Numbered from the stretch's first letter, positions 11,398 to 23,346 are shown. The stretch is 64,000 bases of DNA from Calamus simplicifolius (GCA_900491605.1 UESW01004375.1:739538-803537), one strand, 5' to 3'. The notes: generated from the letters alone by a model not told the origin. Translations and numbers: made by a program.

Positions 11398-13010
11398 TCA
11401 AAATTTATTCAAAGGATTACAAATTCCTAACTCTCCTCTAAGATAACAAAATCTTTCTTCATTTAAAGGTTTAGTAAATATGTCAGCTAATTGTTCTTCA
11501 GTGTTTACATAATCAAGACAAATTTCATCATTAGCTACATGTTCTCTTATAAAATGATATCTAATTTCTATGTGTTTTGTTCTTGAATGTTGAATTGGAT
11601 TTTTAGTTAAATTGATTGCGCTAGTGTTATCACATCTTATGGGTTTTATCAAGTGTGATACCATAGTCTTCAAGTTGTCGCTTAATCCATAGGATTTGCG
11701 CACAGCAACTTCCAGCTGCTACATATTCAGCTTCAGTAGTTGATAATGCAACTGAATTTTGCTTTTTGCTAAACCATGTGATTAAGTTACTTCCTAAGAA
11801 TTGGCATGCACCACTTGTGCTTTTTCTATCTAATTTACATCCAGCATAATCAGAATCTGAATATGCAATTAGGTTTAATGTGGAGTCTCTAGAATACCAT
11901 AAACCTACATTTTTAGTTCCATTAGATATCTTAAAATTCTTTTAACAGCTATTAAATGTGATTCTTTAGGTTCAGATTGAAATCTAGCACATAAACATAC
12001 TGAAAACATAATATCTGGTCTACTTGCTGTTAAATAAAGAAGGGATCCGATTATACCTCGATAATACTTTTGATCAACCTTTTTACCTTCTTCATCTTTG
12101 TCCAGCTTGCATGAAGGACTCATTGGAGTTCCGAGGGGTTTCATTGTTTCCATACCAAACTTTTTGAGTATTCTCTTGTGTATTTGGTTTGGTTGATAAA
12201 GATTCCCTCTTTGCTTTGTTTGATCTGGAGTCCAAGGAAGAAGTTGAGTTCTCCCATCATGCTCATCTCGAATTCTCCCTGCATCAACTTTGCAAATTCT
12301 TGACAAGAGAATCGTTAGTAGCACCAAAAATGTCATCTACGTATATTTGTACTACAAGTAAATCTTTACTTTTCTTTTCAAAAAAGTTTTATCAACATTT
12401 CCTCTTGTAAAATCATTTTCTATTAAGAATTTACTTAACCTATCATACCAAGCTCTAGGTGCTTGTTTCAAACCATATAAAGCTTTGTGCAATTTAAAAA
12501 CGTGATTTGAAATTCGTGATCTTCAAAACCTGGTGGTTGTTCTACATAAACTTCTTCATTTATAAATCCATTTAAAAATGCGCTTTTTACATCCATTTGA
12601 AATAAGTTAAAATTCATATGACATGCAAATGCAAGTAATAGCCTAATGGCTTCTAATCTAGCTACAGGTGCAAAGGTTTCATCAAAATCAATACCTTCCT
12701 CTTGATTATATCCTTTAGCAACCAATCTAGCTTTGTTTCTAATTACTATGCCATTTTCATCTAGTTTATTTCTAAAAACCATTTTGATCCTATTACTGAA
12801 TGATTTTTAGGTCTTTCAACTAAAGTCCAAACATTATTTCTTGTAAATTGATTTAGTTCTTCTTGCATTGCTAACATCCAATTATTATCTTTTTCAGCTT
12901 CTTCTATAGTTTTAGGTTCAATTTGTGATACAAATGCAAGATGATTACTAATATTTCTCATATATGATCTAGTTCTTATTCCTTGAGATGGATCACCTAT
13001 AATCAATTCC
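11398..13010 (-). pseudogene. Copia reverse transcriptase and RNase H
   Basis: Minus-strand frames give the copia RT in order. NWMLAMQEEL...NVWTLVERP and SKWFLEIN lie at 12761-13006. RNKARLVAKGYNQEEGIDFDETFAPVARL with MDVKSAFLNG and EVYVEQPPGFE lie at 12468-12782. The catalytic IYVDDIFGATN lies at about 12316-12348 and GIIGSLLYLTASRPDI at about 12000-12060. RNase H follows, ending with IRCDNTSAINL, RTKHIEIRYHFIREHV and QLADIFTKPL (11398-11703). The catalytic YVDD is intact, but frames change near 12770, 12350 and 11720-11900, so no continuous pol exists. The enzyme copies the element RNA into DNA inside virus-like particles. Confidence 0.93.
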
Positions 13011-13281
13011 TTAGGATGACTATGAGCATATCTCCAGTCTCTTGGAAGATCTATATCATTATGATCAATATTGACATCATCGTCCTTATGTGAATCATCA
13101 TCTTTAGCTTCTTGTCATGATCAGAAGATACTTCAATATTAAGTTTTTCAAGATCTTTTTCAATTATGTTTGTATCTTCCTCATCATCAATCTTTTCAGA
13201 ACCAGATGCTAAAGATTCATCAAAAACTACATGAATGGATTCTTCAACTAAGGTTTTCTTGTTAAAGATCTATATGCTTTA

Positions 13282-14130
13282 CTAGTTGTTGAATATCCTA
13301 AAAATTCCTTCATCAGATTTAGCATCAAATTTTCCTAAGTTGTTTTTACCATTATTATGAATGAAACATTTACATCCAAATGCATGAAAGTATTTTATAT
13401 TTGGTTTTCTTTCATTCCATAATTCATAAGGTGTTTTCTTTAATATTGGTCTTATTAAAGCTCTATTTAAGATGTAACATGCTGTGTTAATTGCTTCCGC
13501 CCAAAAATACTTTGGTAGTTGCTTTTCGCATAGCATGGTACGGGCCATGTCTTCTAGAGTCCTATTTTTCTTTCAACTACACCATTTTGTTGTGGAGTCC
13601 TAGGGGCTGAAAAATTATGATTAATTCCATTTTCAGAAAAAACTTTCAAATAAGTGATTTTCAAATTCTGTTCCATGATCACTTCTTAGAGATACTATAG
13701 TAGTGTTTTTCTCATTTGTGACTTTCTTGAAGAATTTCAGGAATATCGAGAAAGTCTCATCTTTGTGAGCTAAAAACATTACCCAAGTATATCTAGAATA
13801 ATCATCTACAATCACTAGACCATATTTCTTTCCTCCTAGACTTGTGGTTCTAGTTGGTCCAAAAAGGTCCATGTGAAGTAGCTCTAAGTGCCCTAGAAGT
13901 TGAAACAACATTTTTAGATTTGAAAGAACTTCTAGTTTGTTTTCCAAATTGACATGCATCACATATTTTATTATTTTCAAAATCTAGTTTAGGTAATCCT
14001 TTAACTAAATCCATTTTAATTAGTTTTGAAATAAGGTGTGTGCTTGCATGACCTAATCTACGATGCCACAACCAACTAATTTCATTTATGTTAGCATTGT
14101 CAGCAATTAAGCAATGATCACTCAAGATAA
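13282..14130 (-). pseudogene. Copia integrase
   Basis: The minus-strand order starts with the pre-integrase zinc region LWHRRLGHASTHLISKL with a following CDACQFGKQ (13850-14125). The catalytic core has LLHMDLFGPTRT, LVIVDDYSRYTWV and LRSDHGTEFEN (13633-13980). Then comes AEAINTACYILNRALIRP...TPYELWNERKPN (13282-13548). Asp and Asp of the D,D(35)E triad are visible in MDLFGP and RSDHGTEF. Frames shift near 13850-13980 and 13550-13630, so the product is broken. Integrase inserts the cDNA into the host chromosome. Confidence 0.92.
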
Positions 14131-14378
14131 TTTTTCTAAATCAACTAAGTAACATTGCCATGTCTATAACCAGTAAATACAATGCTATCATCAATAGAAT
14201 TAGTTACAGTGCATATAGAAGATTTAAATGAAACATTAAAGTTTATCACATAATTGGCTTATACTAATTAGATTATGCTTCAAACCATCAACATAAAGTA
14301 CATTATCAATAAATGTAGATGGAGTTATGCGAACTTTACCAAGGCCCATAATTTGACCTTTACCGTTATCGCCAAACG

Positions 14379-14600
14379 TCACAACTCCACCTTTCTTTCT
14401 TCTAGGGTGATGAATTCATCTTTGTCACCCGTCATATGTCTTGAGCAGCCACTATCAAGGTACCACTTTTTCTTTGATCTTTTGGCTACAAGACATTCCT
14501 GCAATATAATCAAACTTATGTTTAGGTACCCAAGCTTTCTTGGGTCCTTCATGGTTAGTAGCAATAAAAATTGTTCCTTTCGGAACCCATATTTTCTTTT
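14379..14600 (-). pseudogene. Copia aspartic protease active-site region
   Basis: The minus-strand frame at 14379-14564 contains KKWYLDSGCSRHMTGDKDEF, the active-site region (DSG) of copia-type proteases, which cleave the polyprotein. The full protease would extend left toward 14150, where the frame is disrupted. Confidence 0.88.
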
Positions 14601-16125
14601 TTAATATTTAACTTGTTGTTATTTTTTTTGCATTCAAATTTATGACCTTTTTCATTGCATTAACAAAACATATTTTTGGTTGTTTTTATAAAAAATTCTT
14701 TAAAATTTTTGTTTCATGTAGGTTATATCCTAAACCGCTTTGTCAAAAACAGCTTTTTGATTATCTAAAATCAATTTAATTTTTTGAGCTTAGTAATTTC
14801 TCAACAATATCTTTATACTTTTTAACTTCTTTCTTTAAAAATTTTTCATTGAATTGATTCTTTTTCTTTTAGAAAATTTCTTTTCAGCTTTTAAATCTTT
14901 AATTTCAAGAGTTAATTCATTTTTCTCTTTAAGAAGATTTAAATTTTTAGTTTTTAAGATTTATTTTTCTTTTTTAAAATTTTGAAGTCACTAACTTCAT
15001 TAAATGCTCATAAATTCATCAAAATAAATCATAAGTTTCAGAACTTACCTCATCATCGTTTGCCATAAAGCAAATGTTTGCAACTTCTTTTTGTTTCTCC
15101 TTGAAGAGGATATTCGCTATCACTCCATGTTGCAACATATGCCTTCTTCTTCTTCTTGTAACCCTTCTTTAATTGAGGACACTCATATCTGAAATGCCCT
15201 GGCTTTTACACTCATAACATGTCAAGGGTTCTTTTTCTTTTTCTTTGTCCTTCTCTTTTCCTTTTCTCCTTCCATTTTTGTTCCAACTTTTTCTTATGGA
15301 AGGGTCTCCTTTGCATAAATTTCTTAAATTTCTTGCAAGAGAGCTTTCATCATCATCATCATCATCCTCACTGCTGCTTTCTTCAATTTCTGCAGCCTTA
15401 AGGGCATGGTTCTTCTTCTTGTATCTTCCTCTTGATGTTGCTTCATTGTCAGCTCATGGGTCATTAAGGATCCAAGAGCTCCTCTAAGGTAGAGCATTGA
15501 GGTCTTTGGCTTCTTGGATTGCAGTCACCTTGGCTTCCATGATCTTGGAAGTGACCTAAGAATTTTGCACCAATTCAGAATTAGTATAAATTTTACCAAG
15601 ACTTTTTAAACCATTCACAATATCAGTGAATCTAGTGTACATGCATGTGATGGTTTCAGTTTGTTCCATGCTAAACAATTCATATTTATGACTAAAATAT
15701 TAATTTTAGATTCTTTAACTTGATTAGTACCCTCATGGGTAACTTCTAATCTATCCCAAATTTCTTTTGCGGAATTACAAGTAGAGATTCGGTTAAATCA
15801 TTAGCATCTAAGAACAATATAAAACATTCATGGCTTTAGCATTGAGCTGAGCCATTTTCCTATCATGTTCATTCCAATCCCTTTCGGGCTTAGGAACAAT
15901 GGAACCATCTACAATGTGTGTGGGTGTGCTAGGTCCATTAGTGATGACACCCACAATTCATAATCAAAGCTTGAATGAAAATCCTCATTCTTGCTTTCCA
16001 ATATGAATAGTTGTGCCATTAAACAAGGGAGGTCAATTAGTAGATTGACCTTCAGAAAATGACGATCCAGCTTGAGCTGCCATTTGGATCTTTAACTCTT
16101 GATCGTTAGATCAAATTTAAATGAA
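14600..16125 (-). pseudogene. Copia gag, heavily broken
   Basis: Scattered minus-strand frames match copia-type gag: AKEIWDRLEVTHEGTNQVKESKI near 15700-15780, then NLRNLCKGDPS and a Lys-rich stretch near 15230-15340. A degraded zinc knuckle (CYEC...) lies near 15165-15210. The ATC repeat at about 15347-15370 codes for an Asp-rich run on the minus strand. Many stops and indels leave no frame above about 90 codons. Gag would form the particle shell and bind RNA. Confidence 0.8.
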
Positions 16126-16130
16126 AACAA

Positions 16131-16142
16131 GCTCTGATACCA
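16131..16142 (-). other. Primer binding site (initiator Met-tRNA)
   Basis: The minus strand reads TGGTATCAGAGC, the standard plant site complementary to the 3' end of initiator methionine tRNA, three bases after the LTR end at 16146. It confirms the minus orientation of the copia element. Confidence 0.95.
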
Positions 16143-16145
16143 AAT

Positions 16146-17711
16146 TGTCATGGCCCATGATGGCAACCCAAGAGGGGAGGGGGTGATCACCAATGAGGGG
16201 AATGCAAAAACCCTTTTGAAAAAATTGACTCTTTGAAAATAATTAGATTGATGTGAAAGTGAGTAAACTGAATTAATTAAAGCTAACCACAAATAGGAAG
16301 ATATATAGAGAGAGAAAGTGCACGGCAAACACAAAGATTTTATAGTGGTTCGGTGTATCCACACCTACGTCCACTCCCAAGCATACTTGGGTCCACACTA
16401 TAATCCCACTGATTACAGTCGAGTTGTTTTACAAGCTCACAACTTCAACTTGTTGTTTTACCCGGGATCACAACGAACCCAGCCGGTTTTTCCGAGCTCA
16501 CAAGCACACAACCCAAACCCAAGCTAACCTTAGCTTGTCCCGAGATAAACTACCTCCACTAATTTAATCCCCATGATTGAATTAGCAAACAATAATTTAG
16601 AAATAATGTTTAAAATAAAAAGCTCCTCAAATGAGCAAATATGCAATTTAAATAGACAAGGATTAGAAAAGCCTGTTTGAAGCGAATTGAATGTGAGCTT
16701 TTCTTCTTTTTTCTTTTCTCTTCTCTTTTGAATGGTTGAATCAAGCTTCAGATCTGATTCTTCACAGAAATTTGTTGTAGAGAAGTTGAAGAAAAAGGGG
16801 CTTTTGAGCTTCTTCTTTTCTTTAAAAATCCTCTGAAATTGATCTTTGAAGGCTTTGGATTTCTTTTGAATCTCTCTTCAGATAATAGGTGTGGATTCAG
16901 AGATTTCTCTTTGAAAATTTCTCTCTTTTTCACTTGATTTTTCTGATTTTCTCTTGATTTTTCTTCTCCCTTTTTTTTTAAACGAACGGATGTCCTCTTT
17001 TATAGATTTCTTAATCCAAGATTAGATGAGAAAATAGCCGTTACAAGGTACTTGGATTGCTTCTACACATAAAGAAATATAGCAATTAGAGATTAGGTGG
17101 AAAAATATTACCGTTAGAGTCCGTTCTGATAATTTAAAAATCCGTTCCTAACAGTTAGAGTCGGCTCCAACTTTGCATGTGTCGGCTCCAAGACGAGTTT
17201 CCAAAATGGTAATAAAAAGTTCGTTGGGGAGTCAGCTATGAAAAAGTGATGTGTCGGCTCGGCGCATTCAGGTGTCGGCTCCAATATCTGAGGGTGTCGA
17301 CTCTAACGATGTCTTAAAAATACGCTCTATGTTCTCAGGTTAGAGTCGGCTCCAGAAATTTCAGGTGTCAGCTCCCGAACTCCAGGTGTTGGCTCCAAAA
17401 ACTGACGCAGAAAGCACTCTCTGTATCTCAGGTTAGAGTCGGCTCCATAGTTTCAGGTGTCGACTCCAAACCGTACCAAAAACTTAGAATTGTTCTGATA
17501 CACCCTGGTGTCGGCTCCAGACACAGTGGGTGTCGACTCCAAGTTCTGAACTTAAATATTTTTTATTTAAGACTCAATTCAAAACTGATTTTGTGTATCA
17601 TTTAAATAATTAATCACTCTTAGTCCCTGAAACACTTCTCAAATTTATCATAAACACAATGAATATACTCATGGCTTTTGTTAGTCATCAAAATCAATAA
17701 TTTGGTCAACA
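16146..17711 (-). repeat. 5' LTR of copia element
   Basis: It aligns with 7796-9326 from TGTCATGGCC to TTGGTCAACA and carries the same GTCGRCTCC motif cluster (about 17155-17540). The element promoter would lie here, but I cannot place a TATA box with confidence. Confidence 0.95.
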
Positions 17712-17775
17712 GGGCGTCTCCACGCCGAACCGAGTGGTGTCCCATTAGCCGCATATCCGCTGAGCTCCTTTAGAC
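17712..17775 (-). repeat. Displaced last piece of the 142-bp array
   Basis: These bases continue the 142-bp repeat interrupted at 7795 and run through GAGTGGTGTCCCATTAGCC to CTCCTTTAG. The copia element sits between the two parts. From the landmark at 7702 to the one at about 17765, skipping the insertion, is 147 bp, that is one monomer plus 5 bp, as expected from a 5-bp target duplication. Confidence 0.92.
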
Positions 17776-17776
17776 A

Positions 17777-18860
17777 TCAGGCCCTTAGCTTCGAAGGTGA
17801 GTCAGACATAATATTTGGAAATTTTTTTATTATTATCAGCCGAAAGGGTACATCATTAATAATATCGGCAGAGGTTGTTTGCATTCCAGGTAGTGGGATA
17901 GGCTGTCCATCGAGTTCTTCGATCCAGTAAGCTCCTCGGTGAAGGACTTCGGTGATGCGATAAGGCCCCTCCCAATTTGGAGACAGTTTGCCCCCCTCCG
18001 TTGGCTTGGACACCTCGGCCTTTCTGAGGCTCAGATCTCAGGGCAAAATATCTCGAGATGGACCCGAGCGTTGTAATACTTGGTCACTCGTTGGCAGAAT
18101 GTGGCCATCCTGAGCCGCGCCTGGTCGCACGCCTCATCAATGAAGTCGAGGTTGACTCTCAGCTGCGTAGAGTTATCCTTCTCATGGTACGACTCCACTC
18201 GAAGGCTCGGAAGACCGATCTCGATGGGGAGGACTGCCTTGGATCCAAAGATGAGGCTAAAGGGGATCTCTCCCGTTGGGGCCCTTGGAGTCGTGTGGTA
18301 TGCCCATAGTATGCTTGGAAGCTCCTCCACCCATCTGCCCTTAGACCCATCCAATTAGGTTCTAAGCCCCTAGAGGATGGTCTGATTTATGACCTTGGCC
18401 TCTTCGTTGGTATGTGGATGACCGACAAAGGTAAACCGGTGGTAGATGTTTAGCTCAGTGCAGAATGTCTTGAATGTGGCATTGTCGAACTGTTGGCCAT
18501 TATCGGTGATGAAGGTGTGGGGTAGTCCGAAACGGCATATGATGGTTTTTCAGAAGAAAGACTTGACTTTGCTTTCGGTGATCTTAGCCAGTGCCTCGAC
18601 TTCATCCCACTTGGTGAAGTAGTCGATGGCGACAAGTAAGAATTTTTGCTGACTCGAAGCCGGGGGGAATGGCCCAAGGATGTCCATTCCCCACTAGGCG
18701 AAGGGCCATAGGGCCGAGAGAGGACTCAGCGTGGCAGCCAGTTATCGTTGGATGTGGGTGTGCCATTAGCAGCCATCACACTTACGGACCAGCTCAGTGG
18801 CATCCTTCCTCATGGTGAGCCAATAATATCCTTGGTGGAAAGCCTTCTGTGCCAGCGATC
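17777..18860 (-). pseudogene. Tat integrase
   Basis: On the minus strand the zinc-binding part lies near 18740-18860 (HQGYYWLTMRKDATELVRKC). The core lies near 18450-18690 (WGMDILGPFPPA, AIDYFTKWDEVEAL, ICRFGLPHTFITDNGQQF). The segment 18031-18354 follows, with RWVEELPSILWAYHTTPRAP and PFSLIFGSKAVLPIEI. The C-terminal part at 17777-18013 has GGKLSPNWEGPYRITEVL. The catalytic Asp in WGMDILGP and Asp in FITDNG are present. Stops and frameshifts at several points destroy continuity. The order integrase after RNase H fits Ty3/gypsy. Confidence 0.92.
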
Positions 18861-18920
18861 TGCCCCCCAGGTGGTCCCCGCATATGCCTCCATGTATCTC
18901 TCTAAGGATGTAGTCGGCAT

Positions 18921-19570
18921 CTACATGACCGACACACTTGAGGAGGAGTAGGAGAATGACATTTTATACAGCCATCCGCTAGCAAAGTGAATTTGAGGAC
19001 CTTCATTTGAGCAGTCGGGCCTCCTCACGGTTAGTAGGAAGGGTGTTGTCGGTGAGGTAGCGGATGTAGGCATCCATCCATGTCGGCTCCTGTGCGACCA
19101 AGAGGACTTCTTCTTTGTCTTCAATGGTGGGCCTTTCCAAGTGCTTGATGTAGGTGCTCCCAGGACGTTGTTCGCCGAGGTGGCCAGCCAGGAAAGGATA
19201 TCGGCCTTGGTGTTCTCGCTTCGGAGGATGTAACTGATGCTAAAGAACATCAGTAAGGAGGTCAGGAGTCGAACCTTCTCCAAGTATCATGAGATGATGG
19301 GATCCTGCGCCTCATACTCCCTGTTGATTTGTCCGAAGACGAGCTAGGAATCGGTGAAGGTTCTGAGATGCTTCATCCTAAGCTCCTAGGCGAGTCTCAC
19401 CCTAGCCATCACGGCCTCATACTCGGCTTGATTGTTTGTGGCTTTGAAGAGGAACCAAAGGGCATATTGCACCTTCTCACCCTCTGAACCCGCAAGGATG
19501 AGACTGGCTCCACTACCTTAAGAGTTTGATGTGCCGTCCACGTGGAGGATCTAGACTTTCCACACATCCT
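18921..19570 (-). pseudogene. Second RNase H domain of Tat element
   Basis: Minus-strand words VDGTSNS...GSGASLIL (about 19490-19550), ATNNQAEYEAVMARVRLA (about 19390-19445), a degraded TDS and ISYILRSENTKADILSWLAT (about 19180-19240) follow the RNase H fold with its D-E-D pattern. It comes after the usual gypsy RT-RNase H and before integrase. A second RNase H at this position is a hallmark of plant Tat-lineage elements. In-frame stops replace at least two residues. Confidence 0.85.
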
Positions 19571-19715
19571 CGAGCTCAGCATCTGGTCGCATCAGTGGAG
19601 GTTCTTCTACCTGCTCCTCGGTCCAAGTGCACTCGACTAAGAAGTCAGCTAAGACTTGGGACTTCAGAGCCGGCCTTGCTTAGAATGAGAGGTTGAGCTC
19701 TCCTAACTTGATCGC

Positions 19716-20960
19716 CTATTTGGATAACTGGTCCAAGGTGTCAGGATGGGCTAGAATAGCCTTAAGAGGTTGGTCCGTGAGAACCATGATGGGGTGAGCT
19801 TGGAAATATGGCCTGAAGCGTTGAGCAAAGATGATTAGGGAAAAAATAATTTTCTGGGTTGTGGAGTACCTGACCTCGGCATCATGGAGTACTTTGCTCG
19901 CATAGTAGATGGGCTTCTGAGTTTCGTCGACATTGAGGCATACTAGGACGGAGCTAACGGCCTCCGAGGAGGTGGCGAGGTAGGGGAAAAGACTCTCCCC
20001 GTCCCTCGGCTTCGACAGCAACAGTGGGGTAGATAGGAATGCCTTCAGCTCTTGAAAGGCTCTTTGGCAATCTTCCGTCCACTCGAACCCGTTCACCTTG
20101 TGCAGGGCCTTGAAGAAAGGCAGACATCTCTCGGCCGACTTGGAGAGAAAATGGCTCAGGCCGCCACCCTCCAAGTGAGCTGTTGCACTTCTTTCTTGTT
20201 AGCCGGTGGCCTCATGTGAAGGATGGCATTAATCTTCTCCAAGTTTGCCTCAATCTCACACTGCATCACCATGAAGCTTAGGAACTTCCCTGTTGTGACC
20301 CCGAAAGCACACTTTTGCGGGTTCAGCTTTACTTGGTAATGACTGAGATTATTGAAGGTCTCCTCTAGGTCAGAGACATGGTCGGAGTTATGGATGCTTT
20401 TTGTCAGCATGTCATCCACGTACACTTCCATGTTCTGTCCGAGTTGGTCTTTAAAGACCTTGTTCATTAGTCTCTGGTAAGTTGCCTCTACATTTTTTAG
20501 GCCGAAAGGCATTATCTCGTAGCAGTAGATGTCCTTCTTGGTCACGAAAGAGGTATGCTCTTCGTTCTTTGGGTCCATCTTTATTTGATTGTACCCGAAG
20601 AAAGCATCCATAAAGCTGAGGAACTCATGACAGACGTGGAATCCATCATCTGATCAATCCGAGGCAGTGGAAAGCTGTCCTTTGTGCATGCTTATTGGGG
20701 TTGGTGAAGTCGATGCAGATCCTTCAGCTTTCATTAGCCTTGCGGACCATCACTACGTAGGCCAACCAATCCGGATAGTGTGCTTCCCAGATGTGGCTAG
20801 TAGCGAGCAGCTTGTTGACTTCTTCGTCAATGGCTTTTTATCGCTTAGGGCAAAACTTCTCTTTCTTTAGCAGATCAGGCAATACTTTGGCTCAATGTTG
20901 AGCTTGTCGGTGATTACTTCCGATGGTATGCCGGGCATGTCCGATGCAGACCAGGTGAAG
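19716..20960 (-). pseudogene. Tat reverse transcriptase and RNase H
   Basis: Minus-strand RT motifs run from VNKLLATSHIWEAHYPDWLA and RICIDFTNPNK (about 20690-20830) through MDAFFGYNQIKMDP, MPFGLKNVEATYQRLMNKVF and the catalytic VYVDDML (20156-20611). RNase H continues with FEWTEDCQRAFQELK and YYASKVLHDAEVRYSTTQK (19716-20174). The YVDD box is intact, but stops and a frameshift near 20165 and 20620 break the reading frame. In family consensus the YVDD Asp pair binds the metal ions for DNA synthesis. Confidence 0.92.
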
Positions 20961-20984
20961 ATATCCAAATTGGTCGCAGGAAGG

Positions 20985-21824
20985 CTAAGAGGCGATCCTG
21001 TCCTTCGCAAGAAGTTCACCAACCTGCACCATCCATGTCGGATCGTCTTCAAGTGGAAAAGTCAGTAGCCGCTCAGCCGGCTCTCCTCCTTTGTTGGGTT
21101 CCCTAGGATCAGGTGCCCCTGGGTCCGATGCAACCACTGCCTCTTGAGGACTTGAAGCCACATGATAGCATAGCAGGACCAGGCTGGTCTCCCCTTGCAT
21201 CTTGCCGATCTCGCTACTGGTTGGGAATCTGATGAGCAACTGCTTGGTGGAGATGACCGCATCGAAGAGGTTTAGGCCGGGTCAGCTGAGGATGGCGTTG
21301 TATGCCAAAGGCACTCGGACGACCAGAAACTTCATCAGGACCGTGCTTTGACACGGCGATGTTTCGGCCATCACCGAGAGGGTAATCTCACCTTCCACCC
21401 TTACCGAGTCGCCTGTGAAACCGATCAAAGGTGTTTCCACTGATCTGAGGGAGCTGGAAGATAAATTCATCCGATCAAATGCATCATAGGTAATGATGTC
21501 AGCCGAGCTTCCACTATCAACTAGGATTCGTTTTACAGGGTGCTTGGGAATCGTCATTGAAACGATGACGCCATCATTGTTTACATTGCCAATCCCAGCT
21601 AATTCCCTTTTAGGAAAAGAGATTACATTATCTAACTCCCTGTTCCCCCTCGGCCTCTTGGACGTAGAGCCCACTCCCCAGAAAACCATTCCCATGGTCT
21701 TCTCCGTTGGGGCGTTGTCGATATTGGCCTGAGCAGGCGAGGCTCTATCAGCGCTGGAATAGCCGGGGTCCCTTTTGGACATATTTTCTGAGGTAGCCCC
21801 TCTGGATGAGTTCCTCGATGGCAT
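20985..21824 (-). pseudogene. Tat protease and linker to RT
   Basis: The longest intact Tat frame (21282-21824, minus) contains ELDNVISFPKRE, the protease core RILVDSGSSADIITYDAFDR with the DSG active site, and VPLAYNAILS. After a stop the linker LNLFDAVISTKQLLIRFPT and MQGETSLVLLCYHVAS leads toward RT (20985-21262), ending in ANLDIFTWSASDMPGI near 20930-20985. Confidence 0.88.
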
Positions 21825-21864
21825 GCTTTAGGCTATAAAAGTTCTCGGTGTTGTGGCCATAGTC

Positions 21865-23320
21865 TCAGTGGAAACAGCAGTAACGACTCTTGTCATGGGG
21901 AGCTCCTTTCTTTATTGGAGGGGGTACTGAAAGTATGGCTCGCCCTTGATCTCCATGAGAATGTGAGAGCGAGGGCGAGGAGAGGATGAGTTCATCTTCT
22001 CTGGGGGCGAGACTCTGACACCTGTCATCTGGGCGACACGGTGGCTCGGGCTTTTTTGGAGCGAGAGGGTCTGCTTGGCAACGAGCGAGCAGACCTCCTG
22101 CCGAATCCCCCATCAGACTCCTTGCAGGTAGAGTTGGCTTCGTTGGCGCGATATATTTCTGTGCGCGAAGCAGGAGTTCGAAGTAGGAGCTGGGTAGCTT
22201 CTTGTCAAGAGAGAAAGTAAAACAGGAAGATGGAGTCTCCGTTTTAATGCCAAAGTCAACACTACATTGTCGAGATGATAGGCTTCGAGGGCAGCCATTT
22301 TGAAACGGGCCACGAAGTCTCTAAGAGACTTTCCCTCCTTTTGATGGATGGAGAAAAGACTATCCTCTACCCAGGAAATCCTCCGACAAGCATCGAAGTG
22401 TGCCAAAAAGATCCTTTCCAACTGTCGAAAGGAGTCTATGCTGTGGGGGTTAGGCGGGAGTGCCAGGCGCGGGTGGCCTTCCCAGGGTGGCAGGAAAGGC
22501 CTTGCAGAGGAGGGTATCGGTAGCCCCTTGGACTTGCATGAGAGCCTTGTAGCTCTCTAGGTGATCGAGTGGATCCGTTGTACCATCATACGGATCCAGT
22601 TGAGGAAGACGAAATCTAGAGGAACAGACTCCTCCAAGATATGGCGAGTGAAGGAGGACGAGTATCGTAGTACACTTCCAGCTGGTTGTTGTTTTTTTTT
22701 TTTTTTTGCTGAGATCCTTAAGTCGCTGGTGGTATTCGTCCAAGCGCTTCTTTGTTTGGTGATTGATGGTTGAAATCTTCCTTGATGATTCGGAAGAAGA
22801 AGAAGAAGAGGGGGAAGAGCGTGGGTAGTGATTCCTCCTCTTGGGCTCTTCCCGACGCCATCGCTCTGGGGAGGAGTCATCCGAGCTGCAGATGGGGGAG
22901 CGCGACCTCTTGAGAGTCTTCCTGTGGCATCCTCTGGGCGAGGCATGATGGTGGCGAGCCTCTCCTGAGGAGGTCTCCCCCGAGAGGATTATTGGCTAGC
23001 TGGTGCATCTGCCGCAGGCGGTGTAGAAGGCTTGGGCTGGTGTTGGGTGGCCATAAACTGCTGCTCCTGCAGTCCGTGAACCATCATAGTTAGAGTATGG
23101 ACCTGTCAAGTGAGCGCGACCAGTTGCTCGTCTTGAGCGGCCGTAGTTGGTAGCGCGGGAGTAACCGAAGGATTAGCAGCAGAAGGGTTAATCTCTTGCT
23201 GCTCTGCCGATTGAAGGTGCCCCCCAGCGCGGCTGACGGAAGCCTCCCGAGCATGCATCACTGCCATTGTCAATGTAAAGAAAAAGAAGGCTTGTAGCTT
23301 GGTGTCATAGAGCTCTGCTC
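21865..23320 (-). pseudogene. Tat gag, broken
   Basis: The N-terminus on the minus strand is a Gln/Ala/Pro-rich stretch starting near 23270 (MAVMHAREASVS). The core has FRLPQLDPYDGTTDPLDHLE (about 22560-22620) and then ERIFLAHFDACRRI...EGKSLRDFVARFKMAAL (22250-22421), the retrotransposon gag pattern. A plus-strand T run at about 22692-22707 sits inside the coding part, encodes a poly-Lys run and shifts frame. Gag would assemble the particle. Confidence 0.85.
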
Positions 23321-23331
23321 TTTCCCCCTTT

Positions 23332-23343
23332 CCTGGTGCGCCA
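23332..23343 (-). other. Primer binding site of Tat element
   Basis: The minus strand reads TGGCGCACCAGG just after the LTR edge at 23347. It ends in the TGG expected to pair with a tRNA CCA end. I cannot name the tRNA from memory. Confidence 0.7.
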
Positions 23344-23346
23344 ATC

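Larger units (their letters stand above)
7796..17711 (-). mobile_element. SIRE-like Ty1/copia retrotransposon (minus), complete length
   Basis: This 9.9 kb element has two LTRs of 1531 and 1566 bp, TG...CA ends, a Met-tRNA primer site (16131-16142) and a GGGGGAGA-type polypurine tract (9327-9341). The minus-strand order is gag, protease, integrase, RT, RNase H, then an extra ORF before the polypurine tract. Integrase before RT marks Ty1/copia. LTR length, the G-rich polypurine tract, the WYLDSGCSRHMTG protease motif and the extra 3' ORF point to the SIRE/Maximus lineage. The LTRs remain very similar by eye, with scattered substitutions and small indels, so insertion is fairly recent, yet every coding part contains stops or frameshifts. 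Flanks are AGGCA (left) and GGGCG (right), a probable 5-bp target duplication that has since changed at two sites. Confidence 0.95.
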
